From the NCBI GenBank assembly GCA_025403435.1, contig CM046348.1, forward strand, positions 18,389,679 to 18,453,678: a stretch of 64,000 bases of DNA, in the 5' to 3' direction. Shown here piece after piece: positions 11,702 to 24,095 of the stretch; positions within the stretch are counted from its first letter, which is position 1, and each line of letters begins with the position of its first letter. The DNA comes from Artocarpus heterophyllus. Lineage: Eukaryota > Streptophyta > Magnoliopsida > Rosales > Moraceae. Both the position numbers and the translations under genes were made by a program. The notes under the pieces were generated by a model. It did not search any database. It had not been told where the DNA came from and was given only the letters and a program-made list of their open reading frames with translations.

Positions 11702-12334
11702 CTTAAACCCTTCTTGGAACTTGATTTCATGTTCAGAATCCATAGTGAACGGAGCAAACTTGGCCAACTCATCAAGCTTTACCTCGTGTTCCCAAACCAT
11801 CATGTCACCCTTATCCCATCTGATAGAATTTGGCGATCCTTTAGTCTCTGTATCCCTGTGGAAAATAATGCTCATAGAACAATTCCTTGAATCTTTCCCC
11901 GCCAATATTCCTATCCTTCTCCAAATGCTTTGTTTGCTTTTACTAGCTGTTAGCACTACTTGCCAACTCATGGGGTGTGAGTTCTACTTGACACACTACT
12001 AGTACACTGAAGGTATCCAATACTTCATTACTAAGTCTAACCGATATTCTACCACCTACGGACTCCCATTTCCATCAAAAGTCAGGATAAACATACACCT
12101 AGGCTCCTTAAGGCACTCATGCCTGCGACTGGCCTCAAAATTGCTAGATCTAAGCCCCGCTGCCATTCGTCGAAGAGTGACAAACGTAGCTCCTATAATA
12201 CTTCACTCATTCATAGAATCTGTATCAGCCACGGCTGGATAATGCCTAGGTGCCATTCTTTTGGTTTCTAAAAACAAAATTCAATTGCCTGAGGCTTTTC
12301 ACTATTGTACCTATGTGTGCACAATTTCCCCTTA
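11702..12334 (-). pseudogene. Outer gypsy gag, N-terminal part
   Basis: On the minus strand this encodes a gypsy capsid segment, with residues such as KGDMMVWEHEVKLDELAKFAPF and MDSEHEIKFQEGFK, close to the plant gag pattern of a short basic stretch, then ELAKFAPxxV(D/A), then a KFxxGL helix. The most N-terminal part (12334-11980) is too damaged to read through. The gag continues at 1237 beyond the Tat insertion, in phase when the Tat element and one target copy are ignored, showing that both flanks are one element. Confidence 0.8.
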
Positions 12335-12347
12335 GGCTCTGATACCA
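12335..12347 (-). other. Primer binding site of outer gypsy (initiator Met tRNA)
   Basis: On the minus strand this reads TGGTATCAGAGCC, the common plant retrotransposon site complementary to the 3' end of initiator methionine tRNA. It lies three bases inside the LTR edge and fixes the orientation of the element. Confidence 0.85.
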
Positions 12348-12350
12348 TTC

Positions 12351-14574
12351 TATCATGCCCCAAAGTACGGGTGGTGACGTGGTGGATTAATTAAGTTAAT
12401 TAAAGTAGATTTTTTGTTAAAATTACCAATTAAATGTTTTAGGGTATTTTGAAAAACATGACTGTTTGAAAACTTCTTAAAAAAAATTATCATTATTTTG
12501 AAACAATTAATCATGAAATAAAACATTAAAGACAAATAATCATGAGCCAAACCCCACCAGACCCACATTAGAGTGCACACATGGTATCAACAATAAAATA
12601 TTACAATCACAGTCCTATACGAGAGATAAAAATTTAAATAGTACATGCGTTGATTAAAATAAAGAAATAACCTAAGCATTATTCCTATGACTCACTTGTT
12701 GCCCAGTGGTCTCCTTGTCGGTCTTAAGTTATGATCCTCCTAGCGGAAAGTTTTAAAACAAATAAAGAAATGTGAGCGAAAGGCTCAACAGGACTAAATT
12801 TTGAAGACATATAATTTGAATATAAAATTTATCATTCGTGAAAAATATTTAGAAAAAAATTGAATAAATAGATTCACCTAAATTATTCTTACCAAAATTA
12901 GTTTGTTTAAAAATAATCTTATTGTCCTTCTTGGGCAAACCATAAGTATCACCACCGTAGTGGCCCAGCTAGGTTTCAAGACCTGCTCGCAAGGTCGCAC
13001 TTTACGCGACCCGATCTCTGATTTTGGCATCATGCCCTTATGTGTATTTATTATTGTTTAAATCTCATGTTATCGAGTATTCTTAATTACATTCATTATT
13101 CGATTCATTATGATCATTCAATTCTTGATGAATAATGAAAATTGTTAAGAAGTTTATCTAAACCGTTCCTTGAAATATGTTTTAAAGGAGATCATTTTGT
13201 ATGAAATCACTTTAAAGGAAATCATTTTGAGAGGGATCATTTTGAAAGAAATCATTGTGTGGCCAAAAGCCCCTTTTTGAAGACATTTAAAACATTATGT
13301 CAATTATTGAAAATATTTTGAAAGAATCCTTTGAGGCCAAAATCAAAAAAAACCTGGCTGCTAAGAAAAGGGTAGAAGTCCTACCTTGATATCCTGCTTC
13401 GTGACTCAGCATTGCAGTCCCGGTCTACTATACATTAGCTCTACGGAACCACGAATGACCTTAAATGTAAACTAAGTTCATCAGTATCTAGCTTTAGATA
13501 TGCTACACTATTAAGCTATCTCATGGTATCCTAGTGTGCCATTTATGTCCGTAAAATCATACTATAAAGTTTAAATTCTCAATTTAGGTTTAAAACAATG
13601 AAAACAAGTGTCAAGCAGCCATTTTTCCTATGGCTGGTCAGCCTACCGAACTACACAGTTTGGCCTATTAGCCTGGCAAGACTGGCCTACCGAACTTTCC
13701 TAGGTTCAGTCTGCCGAAGGGATGAGTCTGTCCTGCCAGACTCATGAATCTGACCTATCGACCTGGAAAAATCTAAAAAGTTCTAGATTCAAGCTTCGGC
13801 CTCTCAGCTCAAATCTTCATTTTCAACATGTTTTCTCAATTCTCAAGCATAGAAAACATTCATATATGATAGATAGAAAAACATACTAAAACACTTTTAA
13901 ACGAGATTTGCATAGAGATTTTTAAAGAAATCCAAAAATGAGAAAAATAGAGAAAAATAGAAAAACTTGATTTAAATCCATTTTTCATCAAACCAAACCT
14001 AGATTCTAGATGTTATGAGTTCTACTAACTTAGGTTTAAGGTTTTCTAAGCTCATAAAACTTGATTCATAACGTTTCAAAGGAATTTAGAAAATTTTGAG
14101 AAAAATTTAAAAATAAAAGAATTTACCTCGAAACGGATCTTTAAAACGAGTTTACGGAAGCTTAATCACATTCCTTGACCTCCAATCCAGCTAAGAATCA
14201 AAGCTTGGATTCAAAAATTTTTGAATCAAAGAGAAAGGGAGAGAGCGAAAGAAACGCAGAGAGAGAGAGAGGAAGAGAGAGAGAGTATGCTGAGAGAGAG
14301 TGAGAGAAAGGGAGGGAGAGGATTTAAATAGAGGAAAATATAGTTTTACAGAATAAAAATCATGTTCCAACACATAGTTTTCCGAAAAGGGCATATTAGA
14401 TATTCAACAAATTGTTTTGTTCCAAAAATTCAAAATAACAAATAAAAATAATAAAGAGTGATTAAAAATAATTAAAAGTAATACTAATTGGGGAATATTA
14501 TAAAATGGTTGAATTAAGTTGAAACATATATTATGGCACACTAATCATACTTAATTAAATTTCAAGGCATGACA
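12351..14574 (-). repeat. 5' LTR of outer gypsy element (about 2.2 kb)
   Basis: Read on the minus strand the LTR starts TGTCATGCC at 14574 and ends GGGGCATGATA at 12351, a degenerate form of the TGTCACGCCCC...GGGGCGTGACA ends usual in Del/Tekay elements. It includes a long CT/GA tract (14222-14325). The length and tRNA-Met site fit the Del/Tekay lineage. A fragment of a related LTR is at 24252-25036. The other LTR lies outside the window. Confidence 0.8.
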
Positions 14575-14596
14575 TGTCATCGCTATTAGCCCTATT

Positions 14597-14940
14597 TGTA
14601 GTAGTATGCAGTTGGCTAATAAAAAACCTAACAACATTATTTTAATAGTAGCAAGCAAGAATAAAAAAGTATTACCAAAAAAACACATAGAGAAAGAAAT
14701 TGTGAACTAAAAAGTAACACATTTGGAAGAAGTTATTTTAATTTAAAGGAATTTATTTTCATATTGTAAAATGACATAACAATAAAGACACAAAATAAAA
14801 GAAATACAGTTAAAAAATAAAAAAAAAATAAAAAAAAAGTGTACTTTTTTTTTGAAAGGATAATTTTTTTTTTGAGGGTATAGAGTTACAATTTGAAAAA
14901 TCAAAAAAGAAAAAAGAAAAAGAAAACAAGAAGCTACCTT
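14597..14940. repeat. Duplicated AT-rich block, copy 1
   Basis: The block starts GTAGTATG, contains ACAACATTAT, AAGAAATTGT, AGTAACAC and TTTGGAAGAA, and near its end a T-run followed by GAGGGT. The same ordered landmarks occur at 15063-15560. Confidence 0.65.
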
Positions 14941-15062
14941 GAAAAAGCAAAGAATAATAATAATAAAAAAAGGAACAAAATGGGAGTCCAAAAAATGAAT
15001 CGTTAAAGAATGGGGTGAAAAAAAAATTTTAAAAAGAGGCATATTTTAGGAAAAAATTTACT

Positions 15063-15560
15063 GTAGTATGTTAATTAGAAAAAATCCAACAACATTATAG
15101 AGTAGCAATCGAGAGTAAAGAAGAAGTATGAGAAAATTACATGCTATGCTGTACTTTTAAATGTTATGTTAATTTATGCAACACTTAGAAAAAGCTATGC
15201 CATACTATTATTTATACTATATGTCAAGTTGTACCACAAATAAACATATGTAGCCTTTATAAAAAGTAAGTCTTAAATGATACATTTATGAAAATTCCCT
15301 TATTCCAAAGAAGCATGTAGAAAAGAAATTGTAAAATAAAAGTAACACGTTTGGAAGAATTTATTTTAATTTGAAAAAATACATTTTGTCATAGTAAAAC
15401 ACTAAAACAATGAAGAAAGAAATGAAAAAAATATGATTAAAAAGGTTAAAAAAATTTATAAGTTTTATTTTAAAAGGATTATTTTTTTTTTTTGAGGGTG
15501 TAGTGTTAAAATGAAAAAAGAAAAAAACCAAAGTTGAATAAGAAAAAAAACTAAAAGCAA
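15063..15560. repeat. Duplicated AT-rich block, copy 2 (interrupted)
   Basis: This is a diverged direct copy of 14597-14940. It is split by about 170 extra bases at 15130-15300, and that insert resembles 62797-62975. Confidence 0.65.
15130..15300. repeat. Short dispersed repeat, copy 1
   Basis: About 170 bases from GAAAATTACATG to ATTTATGAAAATT that interrupt a duplicated block. A diverged copy with the same order of landmarks (GCCATACT, AAAAGTAAGT, TTTATGAAAATT) is at 62797-62975. Probably a small non-autonomous insertion of unknown class. Confidence 0.6.
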
Positions 15561-15944
15561 CGTTCAAAAAGCCAAAAACAGATGACGAATTGTCCCAGAC
15601 ATTTAGAGCTTAAATCACCACATTCCGACTTGGAGTTGGTGTTGCTTGGATGCTCTTCCACTCGTGCTGGCTGGGTTAGAGGGAAGAAAGAGACATAGAA
15701 AGACAGTTTTTCTTTTTTGTTTTCGTAAATTAGATTAGTATTTAATTGAAACTTGAAGGGAAAATTAGATATTTTATGTCCCAAAAAATGATTCAAGATA
15801 AAGAATAAAACAAACAAATTCTACAAAGTATCTTTCTAGTAACTTCAAAACAGTGATGAATTAAAATGATGTATCTTTAAAACTCAAGGTACCAAATTAT
15901 AAAAAAAAAAACTATTAATTTTTTTTAGTAATATATATATATAT

Positions 15945-15962
15945 AGTTTTTTGAGAGTGAAC
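15945..15962. repeat. (AT)n microsatellite
   Basis: A run of AT dinucleotides in AT-rich spacer. Confidence 0.7.
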
Positions 15963-18749
15963 AAAACAAAGATATGTGCATTACCGACTTTTTTTTTTTT
16001 GAAGAAATAGGAATAATCCAACCTTTTTTAGAAAAATGTAATCAATTAAATTTTTTATAGTAAATGATAAATTTTGTTGAGGATAAATGATAAATTAAAA
16101 TTCAAAGCTGCAACATCTTCTTTGGAAAAAATAAAAAAAATAAAGCCGCATTATAGAATAGATCTTTTTCCCTCCAAAAAAGAAAAGGATTTTTTTTCTT
16201 ATTTTGAAAAGCATTTTGTTTTTTAAAAAAAAATCATTTTGTTTTTCTTTTTTAAATGTTAGCAAAAAATATAAAAAGTTATCACCTTTTAGAAAAAGAA
16301 AAACTCTCCCTCAAAAGAAAAAACAAGAACCATCCGGATGCAAAGATATCCGGACGTGTGCGCTTCCACCACCCAAAAAAAAAAAAAAAAAAAAAGGAAG
16401 AAGAAGAATATTGGGATGTGAATAGGATTAGGACTGAGTACCCTTAAGAGGTTGCATATCCTGCGTCTACAAATACACCCCCACTCCCCAAGGGTTTCAT
16501 ATTGTAAGCATTTACCTTCTGCTTTTTTTATTGGATTTAATTTCTGCTTTTAATTTTTTTTCTCTAATTTCTGGCTTGGCCTTTTTTTTCCCATATCTTT
16601 TGTCAGCCTTAATGTTTGCTTTTATGACGATAATAATCGAGTTGACTTATTTGTATTTTTTTTAAGCTGCTTAGTTAAAGTATTGTCTTCATTTTGATCA
16701 TGTTCACGACTTAGAGTACCACTAGAGAGAAAGCCTGCCTGAATTCTTCTCAGTTTTTCTGAGAACGACTTGTGTTTCCTCTGTTTCATCTTCACCACAA
16801 CTTTAACGACTTTGAAGATGAACCAGAAGAAAAAAGAGTCGTTCTCAACAAACTCAAAGAAGGACTAGGGACCACAAAAGAGAGAGAGACCAAGTCAAGA
16901 GCTGAACTTATTTTTGTCTATATTATTGAAAACAAATCTACCTTCTATTTCTTCAATTCCGGCAATCATTGCACCTGATCATTTGTGTTGGAGTCTTGCA
17001 GTAGGACACACGGCATATATAGCAAGCTTCTTTGGATCTCGTGTTAGCTATGGCACGAAATACTTTTTAAATAATAAAATAGATACCCTGTCGTTTCAGA
17101 GTTTCAATTCCAACAATTTGACTTCTGTTATTATATGAAGTAAGTTTGTATTAAGATAGTTGCTCCTAAAATACATGATCTTTTTTTTTTTTTTTAAAGA
17201 ACATATCTACAAATAAATAAAGTAAATTTTCATTATATTTTTTTTATGTGTTTTGAATGTTTTATGAATATCATTTAAATTTCATAATTATCTCTATAAG
17301 CTTAAATATTTATTTTATTTATATACAGGAGTATAATTTTTAAAAGGATAATAACCAAAATGATCAGTATTGTAAGTTAATTATTCAATTAAGTATGGAA
17401 TATTTAGTCCAATGTTAATAGTATAAGTCATTTCCATTGACAGTGAAACTGTCTTATTGAAACCATTAATGTAGTGAATAATTAAATGAGTGCATTATAT
17501 ATAATGTGATTATATAGGACCGGGACATTTTATGATATGAACAGCAAAATAATTTCTATTAAAATATAGCAAGTTCTAATCACATCGTCCAATAGTTTTA
17601 TATAAGATAAGCTTAATTTTGAGTTATAAGCAAATTTCTAATTATATATTTTGGAGGCATGTAAGATATTCAATTCATCCTTCACCCAAACCAAAAAGGG
17701 CCTCCAAATCCAAAATTTATTTAAGTATAAAGTTATTGGAACATTTTGGATTAACAAGTCTGATTTGCATGTGAAAGGAAAATTCGAGACATATGATGCT
17801 TTCAAAGATTTGAGCATTAGATAAAATATGGAAAAATAATTGTGAGATATATTATTAAAGTGTTTTTCTTGAAATACATTATTATCTACGGGGTTTTGTT
17901 GGTTTAAATTCAGTGTATTTAATTTGGGAGAAAACATTGATTTTCAAAGTTTAAAAGAACCGTATTTTCTATGGGTAGTTATTAGTTTAAATTTGTGTTT
18001 TCTTGATCTTGTTTTAATATTAATGTAACTCGTATATTTTGTTGCAACGGAATTGAAGCTTTTCTTAAAAATGATTTTGATTAAAATTTGAAATGCAAAC
18101 ATTTTTCAAACAAATTGTATTAGCTCTTGATTTGAGTTTTACTATGATTATAGTCTGAAAGGAATATATAAATATGATTTCCATATACGTGGATATGCGT
18201 GCGAGAGAAAGAGAATTAAAAAAGCTTTAAGTTCTAGTTTTAAATCTCTTGTTTTTCTCTTTAAAAACCTAAGCTGCAAAAATATATTTTGTGCATAAAA
18301 TTTTTCACTGCTTAGTGAGAGCCTATTTGGTGTAAGGTTCTTATAGGGCCTGTTTGGCACGCCGGATTGGATTGGATTACTCAGTCTGGACTGGACTGGA
18401 TTGGATTGGATTATGTTGAATCCTATCCTATGTTTGGTAAACCGTCGGATTAGGAAGCTGGATTAATAATCCTGTGTTTGATGCGTAATCGGACCAGAAT
18501 AGATTGGATATGATAATAACAATTTATATATACGTATATTAAAAGAATTATAAAATTAAAAAATTAAAAATAAACTATAACAATTGAAATAAAATGATAA
18601 ACATTTTTAAAACTAATCATAATTATTTTTTAAAGTATTTTGGATTATAATCCACAATTAACAACTAAATCTAGAACAAGATGTTTGATCATATTTGAAC
18701 TTAAACATCTAAATAATGGAGAAGATTTTTGATCAAATAAGATATTTGA

Positions 18750-19737
18750 TCATAGTTGTTGGAGAAGAGTCATAACAAAATCCATCCTAAGTGCCTCATC
18801 CATAGATTTTAAGGCACTCACATTCCATGGTTGTTCAACAAACAGCTTCAAAGCCTTGATTTGATCGATAACAGAAAGGTTCAACTTTGTAATCTCTCCC
18901 CATAGAAAATCATGTTGCACACTTTCATCTTTTTTTTTTGATAGCTTGAACTAGCATTTGTGACTCTTCTCTTGAATACTCAATCATTTTGTCAAATGAT
19001 TTTGCTAGTTTTTCTAATCCTACAGCAATATCTCGAGATGATCTTGCTCTCTTTTTTGGATAGATCTAGACACATTACCGATAGAAGTTTGGTTCATATA
19101 CATGGGAGAGTAAGAAGAATCTTGTTGCATTTCAATGTCAACCTCATTAGCCTCTTCATTATCAACATTATTAACCATCTCATTTGGTGTTTCAGCTTCT
19201 CTTCCAGTTGCACGATCAACGCCAAATATAATAGCTAGTCTATCATATTGTGGAAAAGGTTTTCCTCTCCATCCGTCTACTTCCTTGTGGCTCTAAAAAA
19301 AAGGCCAACCTAATTAGTAGTGATTTAACCATATAGGCAAATATAATGAAATAGAATAATAAGAATTTTAATCAAACCTGCACATATGCTTGCCACACTT
19401 CATTACTTTGAACAGTAATACATTTTAACTCATCATCCCATCCAAAGTCACTCGTGTTCAACATATCAAAAATTACACCATATTGTTTTTTCCATATCTT
19501 CATCTTTGACTCGATATGAGGACTTGCTTTCAAACCAGAATTAGGACATAGACTATTTAATTGCTTTTCAATTATACTCATTGATCCAGATTTGAAACTA
19601 CCATTATCGCAATGGAGTCCACGTGCTATTACATCTTCTAGTACGGTCAATAATGCTTACTCCTCTACTTTGCTCCATGTACGTCTACTTGCTTTCTTTT
19701 GAGCTTCATTGTTTTGAGTGCTACCTCCAATTTCCAT
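18750..19737 (-). pseudogene. Harbinger Myb/SANT-like DNA-binding protein
   Basis: The companion protein of PIF/Harbinger transposase, which helps it bind DNA. It starts at ATG 19737 (MEIGGSTQNN). The SANT-like fold is seen in TVLEDVIARG, then LKASPHIESKMKIWKKQY and SDFGWDDE. Exon 1 ends at a CAG/GTTTGA donor near 19374 and exon 2 starts after TTTTTTTTAG near 19292, giving the family motif GWRGKPFPQYDRLAIIFG across the next codons. The C-terminus ends at TGA 18752-18750. A TAA at about 19659-19657 and a frameshift near 19060 inactivate it. Confidence 0.8.
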
Positions 19738-19927
19738 TCTTAACTATGTAAATTTGTTTAAAAGAAAAAAAAATTGTTCATTAAGATTGTCATACATTAT
19801 ATGCTCAAAAAGAAAATCACAAGTAATCGATACATCATTAAAATGAAAAGACAATCAAATGAAAGAACAAAATAAAACATTATTCAAATTCAAATTCAAA
19901 TTCACATGAAGTTGTCATGATAATAAA

Positions 19928-21359
19928 CTAATTCCTATGCCCTCTATGTGTTCTCCACTCATTAAAAATTTGTGTTGCTAAATTGTCTCTCCATGTTGTC
20001 CATTGATCGAAGGGTTCGATTGTGCCAACAATATTTTGACTTGAAGAAGCTTGGGTATTTTGTTCCCTCTCTTGTCTCTCCAAATCACATTCCATAGGGT
20101 CAATTGTCATTTCCCTTCTTATAAGATTGTAGAAGACAGCATGCCATTATAATTCGATACTGAGTATTCATAGGATAAAATGAGGGGCTCCTTAAAATGG
20201 CCCATCAAATCTTAAGCAATCCAAAAACAACGTTCGATGACATTTCTTGCGGAAGAATGCTTCATGTTAAAAAATTCTCTTTCATTTACAGGTGCACGTC
20301 CATCTTGCCATTCAGATAAGTGATATCTTATTCCTTTATATGGTGCAAGAAACCCTTCACAATTTGTATTTCCAGCATCTACTAGGTAATAATTACCTAA
20401 CAAGTGAAAAAAAATAGAACCCTATTATTAACTAACCACAAAAAAAAATAGTATCTTAAAAATTAGTCTATTATATTGTACCTGTGGAAACTCTTAAGCG
20501 ATTTGGTCTACTAATTGTATCACGTAAAATTCTAGAATCAGATGCAAAACCTTCCCAACCAGTTAACATAAATATGAAATTCATATTTCGGTCGCAAACT
20601 CGAAGAACATTGGTAGTAGCCTCACCCTTTCTTTTTTGATACCTTGGCTTATCAAGTTCAGATACATGCACTTTAATAAATGTCTCATCTAAGGCTCCTA
20701 AGCAACCCTAATGAAGATTAAAAACAAATCAAATAATTGGTGAGCATATGAAAGGCCAAACATTAGAATTGTTAATATCATAACTTTGGACATACCTTTG
20801 GACATACCTTAAACCATTTCCATCTATCATCATTAGAGTCATTGGGTACCCGTGATGGCATCGTCAATAAGATACTTTGTAAACAAATGACCCCATTTAA
20901 AACTAAATTGAAGTACCTACTAATTATCTCACTTGACCTTTTGAACATATTCACTATGGTTAGAATCTTCACATGGTGAGCAAGTATATGTAGAAAAATA
21001 CAAACTTGTTCTTCAATGGTAACCAATCCATCTATCTTTAATCTCCCATGAACTCAGAGTAGTTCACATAATAAACCAAATGTTCTCCTATCCATTCGAA
21101 GTTGGATTACACACTTTATATCACTAGTAGATATAGAGCTATCTAATACACTCAAGCGAGTCTCATAATTCACAAATGTACGATTCTTAAGCATGCATCT
21201 TTCATAATGTCTTTGAACCATAATATAAGCATTAATCAATACCAAACAACCCATCATAATTCTCCTCAAGTGCATATGTCTTGCAATTATCAATACAATA
21301 ATATCCATCTCGTCCATACTATCAAAGCAACAAAAATTTGGAGTCAATAGCAATACCAT
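19928..21359 (-). pseudogene. PIF/Harbinger transposase (DDE_Tnp_4 type)
   Basis: This encodes the cut-and-paste transposase. N-terminal helices are at 21359-20830, followed by an intron. The catalytic core has the first Asp in LGALDETF (about 20697), KPRYQKRKGE, GWEGFASDSRIL, then after another intron the second Asp in LVDAGNTNCEGFLAPY and the Glu in ARNVIERCFW (about 20220). The C-terminus ends NEWRTHRGHRN at 19928. It is inactivated by TGA 21056-21054, a one-base insertion at about 20222 with a following stop, and another frameshift near 20120. All three catalytic acids remain. Confidence 0.85.
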
Positions 21360-22019
21360 GACCTAAGCACAGGAATCTCAACTACAGAATGTCCAAATGT
21401 CCAAACAAGACATGTGGTTTTAAAAGGAAAAAAATGAGGTTGAAGTATTTCTGGTAATCAAACACCTGGATTGATTAATCATACAAATCATACACCTTTA
21501 TATGTTCAACACAAAAGATATCATATGTTGGTACTTTGTATCCCTTTTCTTTAATTTTGTTTACTAGTTTGTCTAAAAAAAGTAGCCACTATTATTGGGT
21601 GCCAACAAGATACGTGCAGAAAAAAAAGCATAAACTGAAACAACGAAAATGATAGTAGAAGGATTTTTTAATGAGAAAAGAGAAACCACATAAGCTTCAA
21701 GAACAAGTTGGTTATATGTCAGACTAAAATTGACTAAAAATTACAAAAATGCTACTTGGGTATTTCAAGCAACCTATAGAACAAGACTAAGATAAGTTAT
21801 ATTTCCTCATGTGATAAAAAAATTCAAGACCCTGTAGGAGCAATAAACTAAAAAGGAAAATAAATCGTATGCCTTAGCAGTTCTGCTTCAAACGACTAAA
21901 ACTTCTACTACGGTGTTTTTAAGAGAATAAATTGTGTCTTCAAGTGTCCTCCACTTGATGCCCTCTTGTACTCTATTGTTTTGACTTGAATATGGTGTAG
22001 TATATTGAAGATGGTGTAC
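21360..22019. other. Harbinger interior, noncoding
   Basis: No gene seen. At 21455-21485 the sequence (ATCAAACACCTGGATTGATT) resembles the subterminal parts of the element itself, which may mark an older internal boundary. Confidence 0.4.
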
Positions 22020-22645
22020 TCCACTTGCTGAAGACCCTCTACAATTGGGTCCAGTTATATATACTCGAAAGAAGCAGGAACATATGGTTTGGGGAAATCT
22101 TACTCGAAAGATGAAAATTACATTATTGGTAAGAAATTATCGGTGTCATCCTGAAATTTTGGATCTCCCATCGGGACTGTTCTACGGAGGAGATCTTATT
22201 CCATGCAAAGAGAGCACAAGCTCCTTCATGGAAAACGTGGACTTCCTTCCTGACAAAGAAATCCCCATTCTTTTCCTTGGCATCCAAGGTTGTGATGAGA
22301 GGGAGGGAAATAATCCCTCATGGTTTAACTGGTTTGAGGCAAGCAAAGTAGTGGATATGATAAGAAGACGGACAAAAAATGGGGGTTGTCGTGATGATGA
22401 CATAGAGTTACAGACAACAAGTGCTCAAAATTAAGAAAGCTCTTGAGAATTTGGACATGCCTGATATAGAAGTCGGAAGCATTGAGCAATTCCAAGGACA
22501 AGAGAAGGAAGTTATCATAATATCTATCGTCCGATCAACAATCAAACACAAAGACTTTGACAAAAATCATTGTCTGGGATTTATAAGCAATCTAGGAAAG
22601 TTTAATGTGGCTATTACTTGTGCTAAATCTTTTGCTAAGCATTAA
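22020..22645 (+). pseudogene. Captured fragment of SDE3/MOV10-type RNA helicase gene
   Basis: The fragment covers the second helicase domain of an SF1 helicase of the SDE3 (SILENCING DEFECTIVE 3) family, which acts in RNA silencing. It starts at motif III (EDPLQLGPVIY, normally GDPxQLGPV), continues with LVRNYRCHPEILDLPSGLFY and FLGIQGCDEREGNNPSWFN, then [15 protein letters not shown], motif V ([15 protein letters not shown]) and motif VI (NVAITCAK, where the usual Arg is Cys). Helicase motifs I and II are absent. Frameshifts occur near 22110 and 22410, and a gap of tens of codons precedes LVRNY. It lies opposite to the Harbinger genes. I infer transduplication by the transposon. A host insertion of the transposon into a pseudogene is less likely because the element ends enclose it. 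Confidence 0.85.
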
Positions 22646-23690
22646 CAGTCTTCGGACAATCCCCTAAGTTTCATTAACTCCTTATGCTCACTGCACTTAA
22701 CAAGAGTGTTAAAAACGTAATGTTGACATAAATTGCAAAAGACAACATTAGGTTAATAAAAATTGTGACTGCGATCATGATGAGTGCTAGAAACCTAGGC
22801 GATCAAAAACCATGTACATGATCTACAAAATCTATGTTTAATTTTCTTATACATCATACCTCTTTTACAACAAATTCATCTACTGTCACATGATTTTTAC
22901 TAATTATTACTAATTAACAACACCTCTTTTACATCAATTTTTGTGTACTTTTTTCCCCCTCTGCTTTTTTTGTCCCTTCATTAACAAACAAGGAATTTAG
23001 ATTTACAAATAGTCAAACACCATATGTCTGCATAATTGTCAACTCTTATTTTGGATTACCAAGTTTGAATATCTAGTACACACATTAATACTACAAGTAT
23101 TGCAGCCATAAATATTTCTTTTCATAAGACTAAGAATTCAACTGCCAGCTAATTAAATTAAACTTATTATTGATTATGCTACATCATTCAACTAAGACCG
23201 TTTCAAGAGAACAATATAAAATGAGATGTAAAAAATGATTCCTTAAAAAAAGAGAAATACTGCTTTTCAGTAAACTCATGAGGCCAATAAAACTATAAAA
23301 AAAATTAATTAACAATTTGACTCTCATAATATTTACATTATCAATTAGTAGATAGAGAGCCATTTTATTCGCTATGTAGTACTAAACATATATGAAAAGC
23401 ATGACCAAAATGAAAAAAATAAAAAGAAACCAATAAAGAGCAACCACTCTTAGAACCAAAAAAAAAAAAACAGAAAAGAAAACCAAAATAGAGCAACGAA
23501 TTTTAGAACAAGAAAAAAACCAATATAGAGCATAATCAAAGCAAGGAAGGAGAAAACCCACCAAATTGATAACAAAGCTTAGGGTTGCAGCAGAGAGAGC
23601 GACAAAGCTTTGAGATGAAGGGCAGAACGGTGAAACGTGTGGCGAAGTGATGAAGCTTGTCGTTAATCAACAATGGTGGAGAAAATACCT
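22646..23690. other. Harbinger interior, noncoding
   Basis: No gene seen. From 23426 to 23540 three imperfect copies of AACCAATA(A/T)AGAGCA occur. Probably the leader side of the transposase unit. Confidence 0.4.
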
Positions 23691-23850
23691 AAAGCTTTCT
23701 GATTTCCAAGAGGGAAAAGAAAACAAAAAAAAAAGATCCACTTTCATCCAGAGAGCAAGAGCACAATGAAAGCTTTTCGATTTCCAAGTGGGAAAAGAAA
23801 ACGGAAAAAAAAAAGAAGATCCAATTTCATCTAGAGAGCAAGAGCACAGT
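23691..23850. repeat. Tandem duplication, about 80 bp x 2
   Basis: Unit 1 (23691-23768) and unit 2 (23769-23850) both start AAAGCTTT, contain GATTTCCAAG and GGGAAAAGAAAAC, and end GAGAGCAAGAGCACA. They lie just inside the right end of the Harbinger element. Confidence 0.85.
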
Positions 23851-24095
23851 TAGGGTTGTAGTCTAATTTAATGTGGGATAAATTATCCCATGTTTTTAAT
23901 TGGATTAATAATCCGACATTAAGTGGGATTATTTATGGTCAATGGGATAAATTATCCCAAATAATCCGATCAAACACTGCTGCCAAACATGGGCTTAGGA
24001 TTATTAATCCTAATCCTAGTCCCAAGCCCATGAAACAAACAGGGCCATAGAGTATTTGGGAAATTTGATTAGAATTAATACTTTTGAATTGAAAC

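Larger units (their letters stand above)
14575..18345. other. AT-rich intergenic stretch
   Basis: I see no supportable gene here. The DNA is rich in A and T runs, with a duplicated block and a short dispersed repeat listed separately. Around 16745-16850 a 10-bp inverted repeat (GAGAACGACT / AGTCGTTCTC) brackets a short open frame of unknown meaning. The segment 17160-18345 shows nothing recognisable. Confidence 0.6.
18346..24046 (-). mobile_element. PIF/Harbinger DNA transposon with captured helicase fragment
   Basis: A 5.7-kb element. Its left end GGGCCTGTTTGGC and right end (read inward) GGCCCTGTTTGTTT match PIF/Harbinger-type terminal repeats. ATA flanks both ends (18343-18345 and 24047-24049); this is a 3-bp duplication as expected, though TWA is the usual target. 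It holds the two standard genes of the superfamily on the minus strand, a SANT-like protein (18750-19737) and a DDE transposase (19928-21359), plus a fragment of a host helicase gene (22020-22645) on the plus strand. Both transposon genes are damaged, so this copy cannot move itself. Confidence 0.85.

Noticed and set aside
16772..17138. Two overlapping short open frames with a charged segment
   Set aside because: No domain, start context or splice support; too short to call a gene.
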